This document shows positions 1 through 8,566 of a stretch of DNA of 64,000 nucleotides, piece after piece. Location of the stretch: contig CAWAHD010000005.1 of the NCBI GenBank assembly GCA_963781785.1, forward strand, positions 930,001 through 994,000, given 5' to 3'. A program made the translations under genes and the position numbers. The notes under the pieces are model-generated. The model ran no database searches. It was not told the DNA's origin and was given only the letters and a program-made list of their open reading frames with translations. Source of the stretch: CAWAHD01 sp963781785. Lineage in GTDB: Bacteria; Planctomycetota; Planctomycetia; Isosphaerales; Isosphaeraceae. Each line of letters begins with the position of its first letter. The stretch's first letter is position 1.

Positions 1-509
1 CGCAGGCAGGGAACGAAGCACGCGGTATCCCATCCTTCCAGGGAATCATCGAATTCGTTGGTCAGGAAGACGGCTTCCAGCCGGCTGGTGTTCCAGACCT
101 CGCGGTCCCACGCCTGGCCATCGTGCCGGTGGTCGGCCCGCGCCAGAAGCTCACCCACGTTTTGGGAAGAGATTCGATCGTGGGGGAATCGATAAAGGGT
201 CCGGGCGATCTCTAACAACCACGAGTACTGGACCGTAGAATCGATCCGATCGAGATATTCGACGAGATTTGCCACGCGCGTATCGGGATCAAGGTCGGGC
301 GAAACACGGTCGGCGGGCATCCCCGCCGAATGGGCAAGCTCAGTATAGTAGTGATATCCCAGGATCTCGTCGAAATGGCGAGCGGCAGGCTGGTGCGGAT
401 CGACGTGGGTATGCGGATCGTAGATCGGCCAGCCGACCATTTCGTCGAAGAGCTCGCGGGCAGAGGCGGCGATCGGCGTTTCAAGCATGGGCATGAAGGG
501 CGGAGACAT
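1..509 (-). CDS. Glucuronate isomerase-like amidohydrolase, 3' end outside window
   Basis: The reading frame is open from an ATG at 509 to the left edge, so only the first 169 codons are present. Early residues contain IYDPHTHVDPHQPAA, matching the N-terminal metal-binding D-x-H-x-H segment of the UxaC/amidohydrolase fold, followed by DEILGYHYYTEL as seen in uronate isomerases. Known UxaC enzymes interconvert uronic acids (glucuronate to fructuronate) in the cytoplasm; the exact substrate cannot be read here. Two further ATG codons lie at 494 and 488, so the start could be up to seven codons later. It is divergent from the CoaB-like gene at 617. The family call is fairly strong; the precise substrate is an inference. 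Confidence 0.75.
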   Translation of the reverse strand, partial: MSPPFMPMLETPIAASARELFDEMVGWPIYDPHTHVDPHQPAARHFDEILGYHYYTELAHSAGMPADRVSPDLDPDTRVANLVEYLDRIDSTVQYSWLLEIARTLYRFPHDRISSQNVGELLARADHRHDGQAWDREVWNTSRLEAVFLTNEFDDSLEGWDTACFVPCL

Positions 510-616
510 GGAAGTCCGGTTTCCTGGTTAGGGGTCCAGCGCAACAGGCACAGCCAGCCACAAAGCTAGCGAGGTCTGCCCTGGTCCCGCAAGAGTCAAA
601 AGAGGAGCGGTCTGCG

Positions 617-1660
617 ATGAACGTTGTGGTGACGGGCGGCGGCACGATCGCGCCGATCGACGACGTCCGACTCTTGACCAACATTTCCTCGGGGCGGTTC
701 GCCGCCCAGATCACCGAAGCGTTCCTCGATCGGGGCGCTTCGGTCTGGCACATCCACGCCCGTTCCGCTCTCCAGCCGCTCTGGCGATTTGCCCGGTTCG
801 ATCTCGATTCGACCGACCCTCAGGCTGAACGAGAACGGATCGAGCAGCTTCGGCAACGATGGCAGGTTGCCCGGCAACGTCTGCAACTCCTGCCGCTCGA
901 GCACGGGACCGTGGCCGACTATGAAGATACCCTCAAGCAGGTCGTCCTCAATCACGCGATCGACATCGTGGTTCTGCCGATGGCCGTCGGCGACTTCGAG
1001 CCCGAAGCGTATCACGGCAAGATCGACTCCAAGCTTGATTCGCTGGTGCTTCATTGTCGACGCACGCCCAAAGTGATCCGCGTGGTCCGCGACTGGTCTC
1101 CTGCGGTGTACCTGGTCGGATTCAAGCTGCTCTCGCGAGCCCCCCATGACGAGCTGATCCGCCGCGCTCTTGCCGCGTGCCGCCAGAACCGTGCCGACCT
1201 GACGGTCGCCAATGATCTGCAAACCCTGCGAGCGGGGCGGCACACCGTTCACCTGGTGCGACCGCTCGAAGACCCGGAAACCCTCGACCCCGGCCCGGAC
1301 CTGGCCGACCGGCTCGTCGAGCGGATTCTTGCCTGGGCACTGGCTTCCCGGGCGAAAGCTCAATCTCTCGATTCCCGAGCACCCATGCCCGATGAGCCAA
1401 ATAGCGGCCGCCCCAACCATCGGATCAGCCACCCCTCCAACGGCCGATTCGTCCCAGAGGATCTATTTCCCCGAGCTCGACGGGCTCCGCTTCGTTGCAT
1501 TCATGCTGGTCTATCTTTTCCACGGCGGCGTGCCGTCGGACGTGCTCACGCACATCGTGGGAGCACGGGCTGCGACCGTCTTGCTGGACAACGGCGGATA
1601 CGGCGTCCAGCTCTTCTTCATCTTGAGCGGATACCTGATTGCGACTCTGCTGCTTCGTGA
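617..1660 (+). CDS. Phosphopantothenoylcysteine synthetase (CoaB/DFP)-like protein
   Basis: The protein starts with VVTGGGTIAPIDDVR and TNISSGRFAA, the nucleotide-binding start of the DFP/CoaB domain, and later has KIDSKLDSLVL, TPKVIR, LVGFKL and DLTVANDLQ, matching CoaB blocks. CoaB ligates cysteine to 4'-phosphopantothenate in coenzyme A synthesis. There is no CoaC flavoprotein domain, so this is a stand-alone synthetase domain. Recognisable homology ends near residue 240. The last 90 residues are read through the acyltransferase gene in another frame and look meaningless. A TGA at 1393-1395, in a different frame, overlaps the acyltransferase ATG as ATGA; a one-base deletion between about 1330 and 1390 would explain the overlong frame. 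The domain call is reliable, the C-terminus is not. Confidence 0.75.
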   Translation: MNVVVTGGGTIAPIDDVRLLTNISSGRFAAQITEAFLDRGASVWHIHARSALQPLWRFARFDLDSTDPQAERERIEQLRQRWQVARQRLQLLPLEHGTVADYEDTLKQVVLNHAIDIVVLPMAVGDFEPEAYHGKIDSKLDSLVLHCRRTPKVIRVVRDWSPAVYLVGFKLLSRAPHDELIRRALAACRQNRADLTVANDLQTLRAGRHTVHLVRPLEDPETLDPGPDLADRLVERILAWALASRAKAQSLDSRAPMPDEPNSGRPNHRISHPSNGRFVPEDLFPRARRAPLRCIHAGLSFPRRRAVGRAHAHRGSTGCDRLAGQRRIRRPALLHLERIPDCDSAAS

Positions 1661-2582
1661 GGAAGCACGGTACGGCCATATCGCCCTCAAGGCGTTCTGG
1701 GTGCGGCGGATCCTGCGGATCTGGCCCCTGTACTACCTGATCGTGTTTCTGGGTTTTCTCGTCCTTCCGCTTCTGGAGCGGGAGTTTCAAGCCTCCGACT
1801 ACGTGCAGACGATACGCACGCACTTCGTCCCATTCCTGGGCTTCGTGGGCAACTGGTCGATGGTGCTCGTGGCGCCCATTCGCCACGACTGGTTGAGCAT
1901 TCTCTGGAGCGTTTGCGTCGAGGAACAATTCTACGTGATTGTCCCGCTCCTCTTCGTCTGGGCGGCGCCACGATATCGGCGCCTTCTGGTGATCTCGCTT
2001 CTGCTCGGGTCGATCGCCGTCCGCTTCGCGTGCGCGCTCAACTCTCACTCCCCGGTCCTGATCGTGTACAACACGTTCGCTCAGTTTGACACGCTCCTGA
2101 GCGGCGTCTTGCTGGCCCTCGTCCTGGGATGGGACCGAGACCGCCCCATCCTCACCCGCTGGGTGCGCTGGCTCCAGTGGCCGCTGTACGCGGCGACGAT
2201 CTGGCTCATGACAATCCGTCATCTGGGTGAAGGCACGATCTGGCATCGGACGCTGGATTATGTGTGGGTCTGGATGTGCGGTGTGGGGATCGTGGTGGCG
2301 GCCGTCTGGGGCAAGGGCTGGCTGCGGGCCGCGCTCTCTTATTCCCGGATCGTCTGGCTGGGGAAGATCAGCTATGGGCTCTACATGTACCACGAGATTG
2401 CACTCTTCCTGCGCAAGCGATTTATCTATTCGGTTCCGTGGTTTGCCAACAAGGAAGAACTCTTCGCGATTGGAACCCTGGCACTCACGATCGGCCTCGC
2501 GGCGGCGTCTTACTACGGCTACGAAAGGCGATTTCTCTTGCTCAAGAGAGCCTGGACGCGCGTGCCGTCGCGGCCGGTGTGA
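1392..2582 (+). CDS. Acyltransferase family 3 (OafA/YrhL-like) membrane protein
   Basis: A 396-residue polytopic protein. After about 25 residues it has the hallmark YFPELDGLRFVAFMLVYLFH, then a hydrophobic segment, FFILSGYLIATLLLREE, FWVRRILRIWPLYYLIV and LWSVCVEEQFYVIVPLLF, all diagnostic of acyltransferase_3. About ten transmembrane segments follow. The family transfers acyl groups to sugars or lipids at the cytoplasmic membrane; no acceptor can be predicted. The ATG at 1392 is chosen because the family motif begins only 28 residues later and because it forms an ATGA junction with a possible upstream stop. It lies directly behind the CoaB-like gene and probably shares its transcript. Confidence 0.88.
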   Translation: MSQIAAAPTIGSATPPTADSSQRIYFPELDGLRFVAFMLVYLFHGGVPSDVLTHIVGARAATVLLDNGGYGVQLFFILSGYLIATLLLREEARYGHIALKAFWVRRILRIWPLYYLIVFLGFLVLPLLEREFQASDYVQTIRTHFVPFLGFVGNWSMVLVAPIRHDWLSILWSVCVEEQFYVIVPLLFVWAAPRYRRLLVISLLLGSIAVRFACALNSHSPVLIVYNTFAQFDTLLSGVLLALVLGWDRDRPILTRWVRWLQWPLYAATIWLMTIRHLGEGTIWHRTLDYVWVWMCGVGIVVAAVWGKGWLRAALSYSRIVWLGKISYGLYMYHEIALFLRKRFIYSVPWFANKEELFAIGTLALTIGLAAASYYGYERRFLLLKRAWTRVPSRPV

Positions 2583-2625
2583 TCGGCGCGCGGCCCGAAT
2601 GGCTGTATTCATTCGAGTCGCCACG

Positions 2626-3081
2626 TCAACCTCCGGCCGCCCGGCCGCTCCTTTTGGCGCGGGTTCTCCTGATTGCGGACGTCGTCGGCCGTGTGTCTTG
2701 GGGCTCCGAGCGAGCCTTCGCTTCCAATAGGGAGCCCAGCCTGCTGGGAGCGACCAATCGATAGGAGTCGCGCAGGAATTCGTCCAGATCACTCCACGCA
2801 ACGACGCCGTCGAGCCAGATGCCAACCCACCCTCGGGGGCCGACGTAAGGCGGCACAAAAAAGCAATCCGGCGCGGCCGCCACCATCGCCGCCTGGTCTC
2901 CTGGCGCGGCCTTCACCCAGACGGCGTCGCGGCCCCGGCCATGATGGGTGGAAGCACTCGCATACCAGGCGAAGATCTTGTTGCGGACGCGGAACGTGGG
3001 CTCACCCCAAGCTTCCACCTCGTGCGACTCGGGGAGCGCCAGGCAGAGCTTCCGAAGTCGCGCGATCGGAGAAGACGGCAT
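2626..3081 (-). CDS. MmcQ/YjbR family protein
   Basis: A protein of 151 residues. It has LRKLCLALPESHEVEAWGEP, FRVRNKIFAWY, DAVWVKA and GPRGWVGIWLDG, the arrangement of the small MmcQ/YjbR fold (a CyaY-like alpha/beta domain often called DNA-binding by structure only). The basic C-terminal tail (RRTRAKRSGRAAG) is an extension. The ATG at 3081 is used because the conserved LRKLC block begins nine residues later; a longer frame upstream has no family similarity. It is convergent with the acyltransferase gene, with 43 bp between stops. The biological role is unknown. Confidence 0.82.
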   Translation of the reverse strand: MPSSPIARLRKLCLALPESHEVEAWGEPTFRVRNKIFAWYASASTHHGRGRDAVWVKAAPGDQAAMVAAAPDCFFVPPYVGPRGWVGIWLDGVVAWSDLDEFLRDSYRLVAPSRLGSLLEAKARSEPQDTRPTTSAIRRTRAKRSGRAAGG

Positions 3082-3197
3082 GTGTAGAGTCTCTACGAAT
3101 GAGCCGCGATGATCCCGGCGCCGGTTCCGCCGGGGCATCCCGGCGCTCAACGCGAGCTTGACCGATCAAGCCCCGCTCCGGCACCGGCTCGTGGAAT

Positions 3198-4145
3198 TCA
3201 GGGTTTCTGGGAAGCCGGCGCTGCCGCGTGCACTTTGAGATGGGCGTCAAACCAGTCGGCGATGGTTGGCATGTCTTTGAGCAAATCGGCCCAACCATGG
3301 CCGGCGCCTTTCTTGACGACGAGCTTGGTCTCGACTCCAGACGCCTTGAGCTTGTCCAGGATCAATTCGGCCTGCTGGATCGGAACCAGCGTGTCCGCGT
3401 CGCCGTGGATGATCAAGGTCGGTGGGTCGTCGGAGGACGCGTGATTCACCGGGCTGATCTGCCGCGCGATCTCGAGGATCCTGGCCTCGTCGGTTATCGG
3501 CCGGGAGACGTGGGTCTTGGGGTCGATCTCCTTGAAGTCGAACGGGGCCTTGAACCCTGCGAGGATACCGCGGCCGACGGCGTTTTCACCGGGCTTGCCG
3601 TAGTTGAGAAAGTCGGACGGCGGGAAGAAGCAGGCGACCGCCTGGACGCGGCTGGAGACCTTGTCGACGGGGTCCTTGGCGTTCTTGTCGCCAAGGTCGC
3701 CGGCGGTTCCCTGCATGAGCGACAGGTGGCCGCCCGCCAAGCCTCCAGTGACCCCGATCCGGTCCGGATCGATGTGATAGTCGCTGGCATGATAGCGGAT
3801 GAACCGCACCGACCGATTGAGGTCGCTCACGACATCGGGGATCGTGAACCTGGGCTGACTGCCATGCACGACGGCGAACACGGTATACCCGCGTTTGAGG
3901 AATTCTGCGATGGGCGCGGGGTTGATCGCGTCGTGGTTCGAGAACCATCCGCCGCTGACGATCCAGATAATGCCAGCGCCATTGAGCTCGCCCTTGGGAG
4001 TGAAGACGTCCATGGTGAGCGCCATTCCGTCCTTGCGGCCGTAGACCACGTCGACCTTGCGCTCAAATGCAGGCTCGCCGTCAGCACGGCAGGGATTGAC
4101 GATCGATACAGCAGCGAGCAACAGGAGGAACAGCTTGCGCGACAT
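3198..4145 (-). CDS. Exported alpha/beta hydrolase (BD-FAE/esterase-like) with an altered nucleophile elbow
   Basis: 315 residues with a signal peptide (MSRKLFLLLLAAVSIVNPCRA). The core has WIVSGGWFSNHD for the oxyanion region, DLNRSVRFIRYHASDYHIDP typical of alpha/beta hydrolase_3/BD-FAE proteins, IIHGDADTLVP carrying the acidic residue and KKGAGHGW carrying the histidine. At the nucleophile elbow the sequence is GVTGGLAGGHLSL where the family has GGSAGG: the catalytic serine codon is TTG (Leu) instead of TCG. As written the enzyme lacks its nucleophile; a single C-to-T change would account for this. The ATG at 4145 starts the signal peptide directly. Family certain, activity doubtful. Confidence 0.85.
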   Translation of the reverse strand: MSRKLFLLLLAAVSIVNPCRADGEPAFERKVDVVYGRKDGMALTMDVFTPKGELNGAGIIWIVSGGWFSNHDAINPAPIAEFLKRGYTVFAVVHGSQPRFTIPDVVSDLNRSVRFIRYHASDYHIDPDRIGVTGGLAGGHLSLMQGTAGDLGDKNAKDPVDKVSSRVQAVACFFPPSDFLNYGKPGENAVGRGILAGFKAPFDFKEIDPKTHVSRPITDEARILEIARQISPVNHASSDDPPTLIIHGDADTLVPIQQAELILDKLKASGVETKLVVKKGAGHGWADLLKDMPTIADWFDAHLKVHAAAPASQKP

Positions 4146-4347
4146 CGGGAGAGCTCCGTGAAGGTGAAAAACGCGGCCCGCCTTTCGCAGCCGCTTCCGG
4201 TTTCCTGGCGGCGTCCGGTCAGCATCTCGGCCCGCCGGACACACCGGGACACGCTCGGCGAATCGAGGTGGCCCAACCTAATCTTACTGCCCGCAAGAGC
4301 CCGTCGCCACGCTCCGCCGGAGATCCGGGCGAAGCGCGTTCTTCCGC

Positions 4348-6131
4348 GGGTGCACGACCGGGATTGTAGCCCACGGCGTTCAGCCTGTACGTCGATAATA
4401 CCGGCGCCCCGATGCTGCTTCTTGCCTGTCTTCCCAGAATGTCTTGAGGGGCTCTGTCTCACTCAGATGATCGGCGCGTAATTGCAAGATCGCTTCGGCA
4501 CCCTTCTCCGACCAGAATTTCTCCGTTCCCTTGACGCGTCGGTTGAACATCTTCACCGTCGATTCCATGTGACTTGACGTGATCGGTAATCCGGCCGTTC
4601 GATACTGATCGTAACGCATCCTATCCTTGTTGTTACGCAGATAGCTCAAAGCGTCGGCGACGACGCGGCGAGGGGTGGTTTCACCGTCTGCTTCTTCGGG
4701 GGTTCCCAACTCCGATTGTCGAATCTCGAGCGCCGAGATTACCTCTTCAACACGACCGCTCCAAACCTGCTGAATCAAGGCCGTATACACTTCCCAGCCT
4801 GCTCGAAATCCCCGGCCCGCGATGGCTGCCGCGAACACATACGACAGCGCATGGATGAAATCCAGAATCGGAATATAGTCGCTGAACCATTGCTTCTGGA
4901 TCGTCCAATTGGCCGTCGCACCGTCGGCGACGAATGCCTTCCGAGCCGCGACCGCGAAGCCTCGCGCCCACGCGGCCCAGGCCAAGATTTCTCCAAATCG
5001 CTGGGCTCGCTCCCGCGTCGCGACCATCGTGCGCACCCGTGGCTTGGGTCTTGCGGTCTCCGCGTCCTGGTGCTGTTCCTCCTCGGCCGCCGAGTTGGTT
5101 TCGGGCGCGAGCGACTCGGCTGATTCATCCTTGGCTCCTCCGACGTGCCCCTTGATCTCGCGCGTGAGCTTGAGTATCCGCGTCGGATCGACGAAATTCT
5201 CCGGGATTTCCGGGCACGGATCGCTGACTGAGACCTTGCTGGTCATCGTCATCAGCAAACCGATCTTATCCTCACGCCAGTGCCCATTCCGATCGCATGG
5301 ATCGTCATCGGCGGTCGCGGTCTGATCAGTATCACACTTGCTGCGATCGAGGATTTGTAGGCGACCACCGTCCATCATCACGGTCGCCACAGTCGATGGG
5401 GGCGGGGGATTTGCGACCGGTGATTTGCAGCGGTCCATCAGCGGTAACGCTAAAAACTCATCAACGGCCTGATCACGCTGTTCAACACGTTCCCACCCAA
5501 TTTTTTCCGTGATCCGTTCCACTTGCTTGGTGGCGACGCTCAACCCGCCCAACGCATTGAGCGCGCCACTGCCCTGGGCGAACGACGTGAACTGCGTACC
5601 CGCGTAAACGATCGCCTTCAACACCTCGGGACTGTAATTCCCCTGATCAATCCCGAGCGCGCGGGACTGAGGGAAAAAAAGCTGCCCGGCATTTGCGGCA
5701 GTAACGTTTGGGCTCGTTCCATTGGGCCGTGCCGACTCGGGTCTGCACGCCCCTGGGTTCGTAAGCATCGGCCGGTTCAACCGAGCCGCCGCACCCACTG
5801 CAACTTTCGGCCTCGGGAGGAACGTCCTCTGCTTGCCGACCGACTGCCTGTTCGATCATCTCCCGGGAAATCTCCTGACCGATCTGGACGGCGAGTTCCT
5901 CGATGTCGGCGAATTTAGTACCCCACGGGACGCCACCGTCGCCGTAGACGCGCCGATTCAACTCTTTGGCGAGGCCACCCAACAGGTTTTCCAGTTCATC
6001 CTTGACGACCGCCGGTTCCTTGACGCGTGCCATCCCTGGCTCCTTCCAGTAGTTGCGACTCCAGACGAAACGGCATTCCCGACCGCATCATAACGAAAAC
6101 CACTTTGCTGCGCAAAGACCGTCGTGCACCC
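4348..6131 (-). mobile_element. ISKra4-family insertion sequence, 1784 bp, complete
   Basis: The ends are the inverted repeats GGGTGCACGAC at 4348-4358 and its complement at 6121-6131; a GGG tip is usual for ISKra4-type elements. A perfect 9-bp direct repeat flanks them. The transposase gene fills most of the element on the minus strand. The intact duplication indicates a recent insertion without later rearrangement. The single oddity is a one-base frameshift in the transposase at an A7 tract. Confidence 0.9.
4380..6033 (-). CDS. ISKra4-family transposase, split over two frames at a homopolymer
   Basis: The N-terminal part (6033 to about 5681) has a zinc motif, CSGCGG followed by YCRKCRAAFFP. 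The C-terminal part (about 5680 to 4380) continues QSRALGIDQ, then VMMDGGRLQI, FIHALSYVF, GLPITSSHMES and GAEAILQLRAD, which are ISKra4 signatures. The two parts join at a run of seven T on the coding strand (5674-5680): with six T, the reading frame is continuous for 550 residues and reads CRAAFFPQSRALGID. The element may therefore be inactivated, or expression may use slippage on the T7 tract, or the extra base may be a sequence error. The family call is secure. Confidence 0.85.
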
Positions 6132-6247
6132 TTCTTCCGCCAGAGGCTTGTCGATTGCTTGCGTCGATCGCGGCCGTTGGAGTATCCTCAAGAATGTGCC
6201 CGCTGAATTCATGATTGCCGGCCGCCTGCTGTTCATGAGAGGGTCGT

Positions 6248-6454
6248 ATGCAGATCGCGCCCTTGCTGTTCGCTTACTTCGGTCCCGAGGTTCAACTTCC
6301 ACTGATCTCGTTCATCGGGGCGATTTCGGGCCTCGTGATGATCCTTGGTAGAAAACCCGTCCGGCTGATCAAGCGATGGTTTCGCGCGATCACGCAAAGA
6401 TCCACGAACCTCGTGACAACCGACGCAGACCGGACCAAGGACCCGATCGGCTAG
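6248..6454 (+). CDS. Small membrane protein of unknown function
   Basis: 68 residues. It begins MQIAPLLFAYFGPEVQLPLI, followed by a hydrophobic segment (SFIGAISGLVMILG) and a basic tail (RKPVRLIKRWFRAI), which suggests one or two membrane-embedded helices with the C-terminus inside. I recall similar FGPEVQLPL-type miniproteins from other Isosphaeraceae, but cannot name a function. It lies about 110 bp downstream of the insertion sequence, so its original upstream region has been separated from the hydrolase gene by 1.8 kb. Real gene likely; role unknown. Confidence 0.6.
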   Translation: MQIAPLLFAYFGPEVQLPLISFIGAISGLVMILGRKPVRLIKRWFRAITQRSTNLVTTDADRTKDPIG

Positions 6455-6584
6455 GCTTCGGCGCGGGGGCGAGCGATTGACGTTCCTCCGAATTCCAGAC
6501 GGTGGCGTGGTCCGGCGAAGATTTGGTGGCAGAGCCCGCGATTGACAGGTCCTGCTGAGCGATTGCGCCCTTGCGGAGAAAAGC

Positions 6585-8516
6585 ATGGACCAGGGCGTGG
6601 CCGCCCGCCGCGAGACGGGGGAGAGCGCAGTTCCTGGACGCGAGCCTGGGCATGAGGTCACCCTGCGCCAGATCTGGCTCCTGGCAGCGTGGTTCGGGCT
6701 GGCAGCGGGCCTCACCGAGCTGCTCGGCCTGGCGGTCCGGGTCGTGCTGCTCGAGAAAGGCTTCTTTCTCAGGAGCCGGCACTTCGTCTGGATGGTGCCG
6801 GTCTCCGACCTGGCGCTGTACCTGACAGCGGGGTTGTTTCTGTCCATCGTGGCACTCTTGCGCAAGCGAGCATCGCTGCGCTGGGTCCTCGGCTGTTTCA
6901 TTCTTCTCGCGTGCTTGAGCCAGCTCCTTCTGGTTCGCGGTGTGTATTCCTGGGCGTCGGCTCTGTTCGCCGCCGGAGTGGCCGTACAGAGTTCGCGGCT
7001 GATTGTGCCTTATCGGGCGCGGCTCTGGTGGTTCGTTTGGCGAACAGGGCCGATTCTGGCGGCCGTACTGGCCGGGCTCATCGCAGAGCCCTTCCTCGCC
7101 GCCGGAATGGCTCACGCTCGTCGCGGCAGCAACCAGCCGGTCGCGGCGCCGGGCGCACCAAACGTGCTCTTGATCGTGCTCGACACCGTCCGCGCCGATC
7201 ATCTCAGCTTGTACGGGTACGATCGTGACACAGCTCCCAACCTGGCGCGACTGGCGGAGGAGGGTGTTCGATTCGATCGGGCGCGGTCGGCGGCTCCCTG
7301 GACGCTGCCATCCCACGCGAGCGTGTTCACGGGCCGGTGGCCACACGAGCTGGGCGTCGAGAAACTGGGCTGGCTGGACGCGGCTTACCCGACTCTCGGT
7401 GAGTACCTGAGCGATCGCGGCTACGACACGGCGGGATTCGTCGCCAATACGTTCTTCTGCGGCCACGAGTCGGGCCTGGCTCGCGGGTTCAACACGTACA
7501 ACGACTTTCCCGTGACGGCCGAGTCCGTGCTGCGCTCCTCGAGCCTGGGCTGGCTGGCGGCGCTCTGGGCCAGCCGCATTCGCGGCGAGCTGGACGGCTG
7601 GCTCACGGCCGACCCGGCGCGAACGATCGTCCTCGATTTCGAGCGTAAAGACGCCGCGCGAGTGAACCGGGAATTCCTCGACTGGCTCGACAAGGGCCGC
7701 GACACACCCTTCTTCGCCTTCATGAATTTCTTCGATGCCCACGATCCCTACATCGTGCCGAGAGCGGCGGCACGCCCTTTCGAAAGTCCGGCCATGTCGC
7801 GAGCTGATTTCACCATGCTCCGGGACTGGCAGAAATTGAACAAGCCATCGCTTCATGCCGATCAGCTCGCTCTCGCACCTCGCGCGTATGACGACTGCAT
7901 CGCTTCGCTCGACCGGGAGCTGGGTCGTCTGGTCGACGAGCTGAAACGGCGCGGCCTCCATGAGCGGACGCTCTTGATCATCACCGCCGACCACGGCGAA
8001 CAATTCGGTGAACACGGAGAATTCGGTCACGGACTCAGCCTTTACCAGCCGGAGATTCATGTTCCGCTCTTGATCGTTTATCCGGAACACGTGCCGGCAG
8101 GAAGTGTGGTCAAGCAAGCGGTGAGCCTGCGCGACTTGCCGGCGACCGTGGTCGATTTGATCGACCAGGAGAGTCGCTCGCCGTTTCCAGGTCGATCGCT
8201 GGCCTGGGCCTGGCGCGAGCCCGGGGCCGAGCGCATGCCGCCCGAGTCGGCGCCATTCTCCGAGCTGGAGGCCCCGATCGAGCATCCGACCCGGGAACCG
8301 CGTTCCGCCGCCTATCTGGGGCCGATGCAGTCGATCGTCGCCGATGAGGATGTCTACATCCGCCATGGAGGCGGCGCCGAAGAGCTGTACAACCTCGCAT
8401 CCGACCCGGCCGAAACTGTCGACCTCGCTTCGCGAAAAGAGGCCCGGCCAACCCTCGACCGATGCCGGCTGATTCTTGAACAAATCCTCCGATCCGGCCA
8501 CGATGGAGCACGGTAA
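6585..8516 (+). CDS. Membrane-anchored sulfatase-like protein (alkaline phosphatase superfamily)
   Basis: 643 residues. The first 190 contain about five hydrophobic segments; the periplasmic domain starts at NVLLIVLDTVRADHLSLYGY, the metal-binding start of the sulfatase fold. Other family blocks are FFAFMNFFDAHDPY, LIITADHGEQFGEHGEFGHG and VPLLIVYP. At the position where true sulfatases have C/S-x-P-S-R for formylglycine formation, the sequence is WTLPSHASVFTG: Thr aligns with the modified residue and His replaces Arg. This variant is more like phospho-transferring members that use Thr as nucleophile, so sulfatase activity is doubtful. ATG at 6585 gives a short polar N-terminus before the first helix. 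No anaerobic maturase or FGE gene is nearby. Confidence 0.82.
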   Translation: MDQGVAARRETGESAVPGREPGHEVTLRQIWLLAAWFGLAAGLTELLGLAVRVVLLEKGFFLRSRHFVWMVPVSDLALYLTAGLFLSIVALLRKRASLRWVLGCFILLACLSQLLLVRGVYSWASALFAAGVAVQSSRLIVPYRARLWWFVWRTGPILAAVLAGLIAEPFLAAGMAHARRGSNQPVAAPGAPNVLLIVLDTVRADHLSLYGYDRDTAPNLARLAEEGVRFDRARSAAPWTLPSHASVFTGRWPHELGVEKLGWLDAAYPTLGEYLSDRGYDTAGFVANTFFCGHESGLARGFNTYNDFPVTAESVLRSSSLGWLAALWASRIRGELDGWLTADPARTIVLDFERKDAARVNREFLDWLDKGRDTPFFAFMNFFDAHDPYIVPRAAARPFESPAMSRADFTMLRDWQKLNKPSLHADQLALAPRAYDDCIASLDRELGRLVDELKRRGLHERTLLIITADHGEQFGEHGEFGHGLSLYQPEIHVPLLIVYPEHVPAGSVVKQAVSLRDLPATVVDLIDQESRSPFPGRSLAWAWREPGAERMPPESAPFSELEAPIEHPTREPRSAAYLGPMQSIVADEDVYIRHGGGAEELYNLASDPAETVDLASRKEARPTLDRCRLILEQILRSGHDGAR

Positions 8517-8566
8517 GGTACCGCGCGGAGTTGAGTGTCGCCTTTTGCTCAGCGAAAGTGTGATTG

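Larger units (their letters stand above)
4339..6140. repeat. 9-bp target-site duplication flanking the ISKra4-type element
   Basis: TTCTTCCGC occurs at 4339-4347 immediately before the left inverted repeat and again at 6132-6140 immediately after the right one. The copies are identical and abut the GGG/CCC tips of the element, as expected for duplicated target DNA from one insertion. The pre-insertion site lay in the intergenic region between the divergent hydrolase gene and the small gene at 6248. Confidence 0.9.

Noticed and set aside
3228..4481. 417-codon frame on the + strand over the hydrolase gene
   Set aside because: Complement of a well-supported hydrolase with signal peptide; composition is typical of antisense frames in GC-rich DNA and it also crosses the insertion-sequence border.
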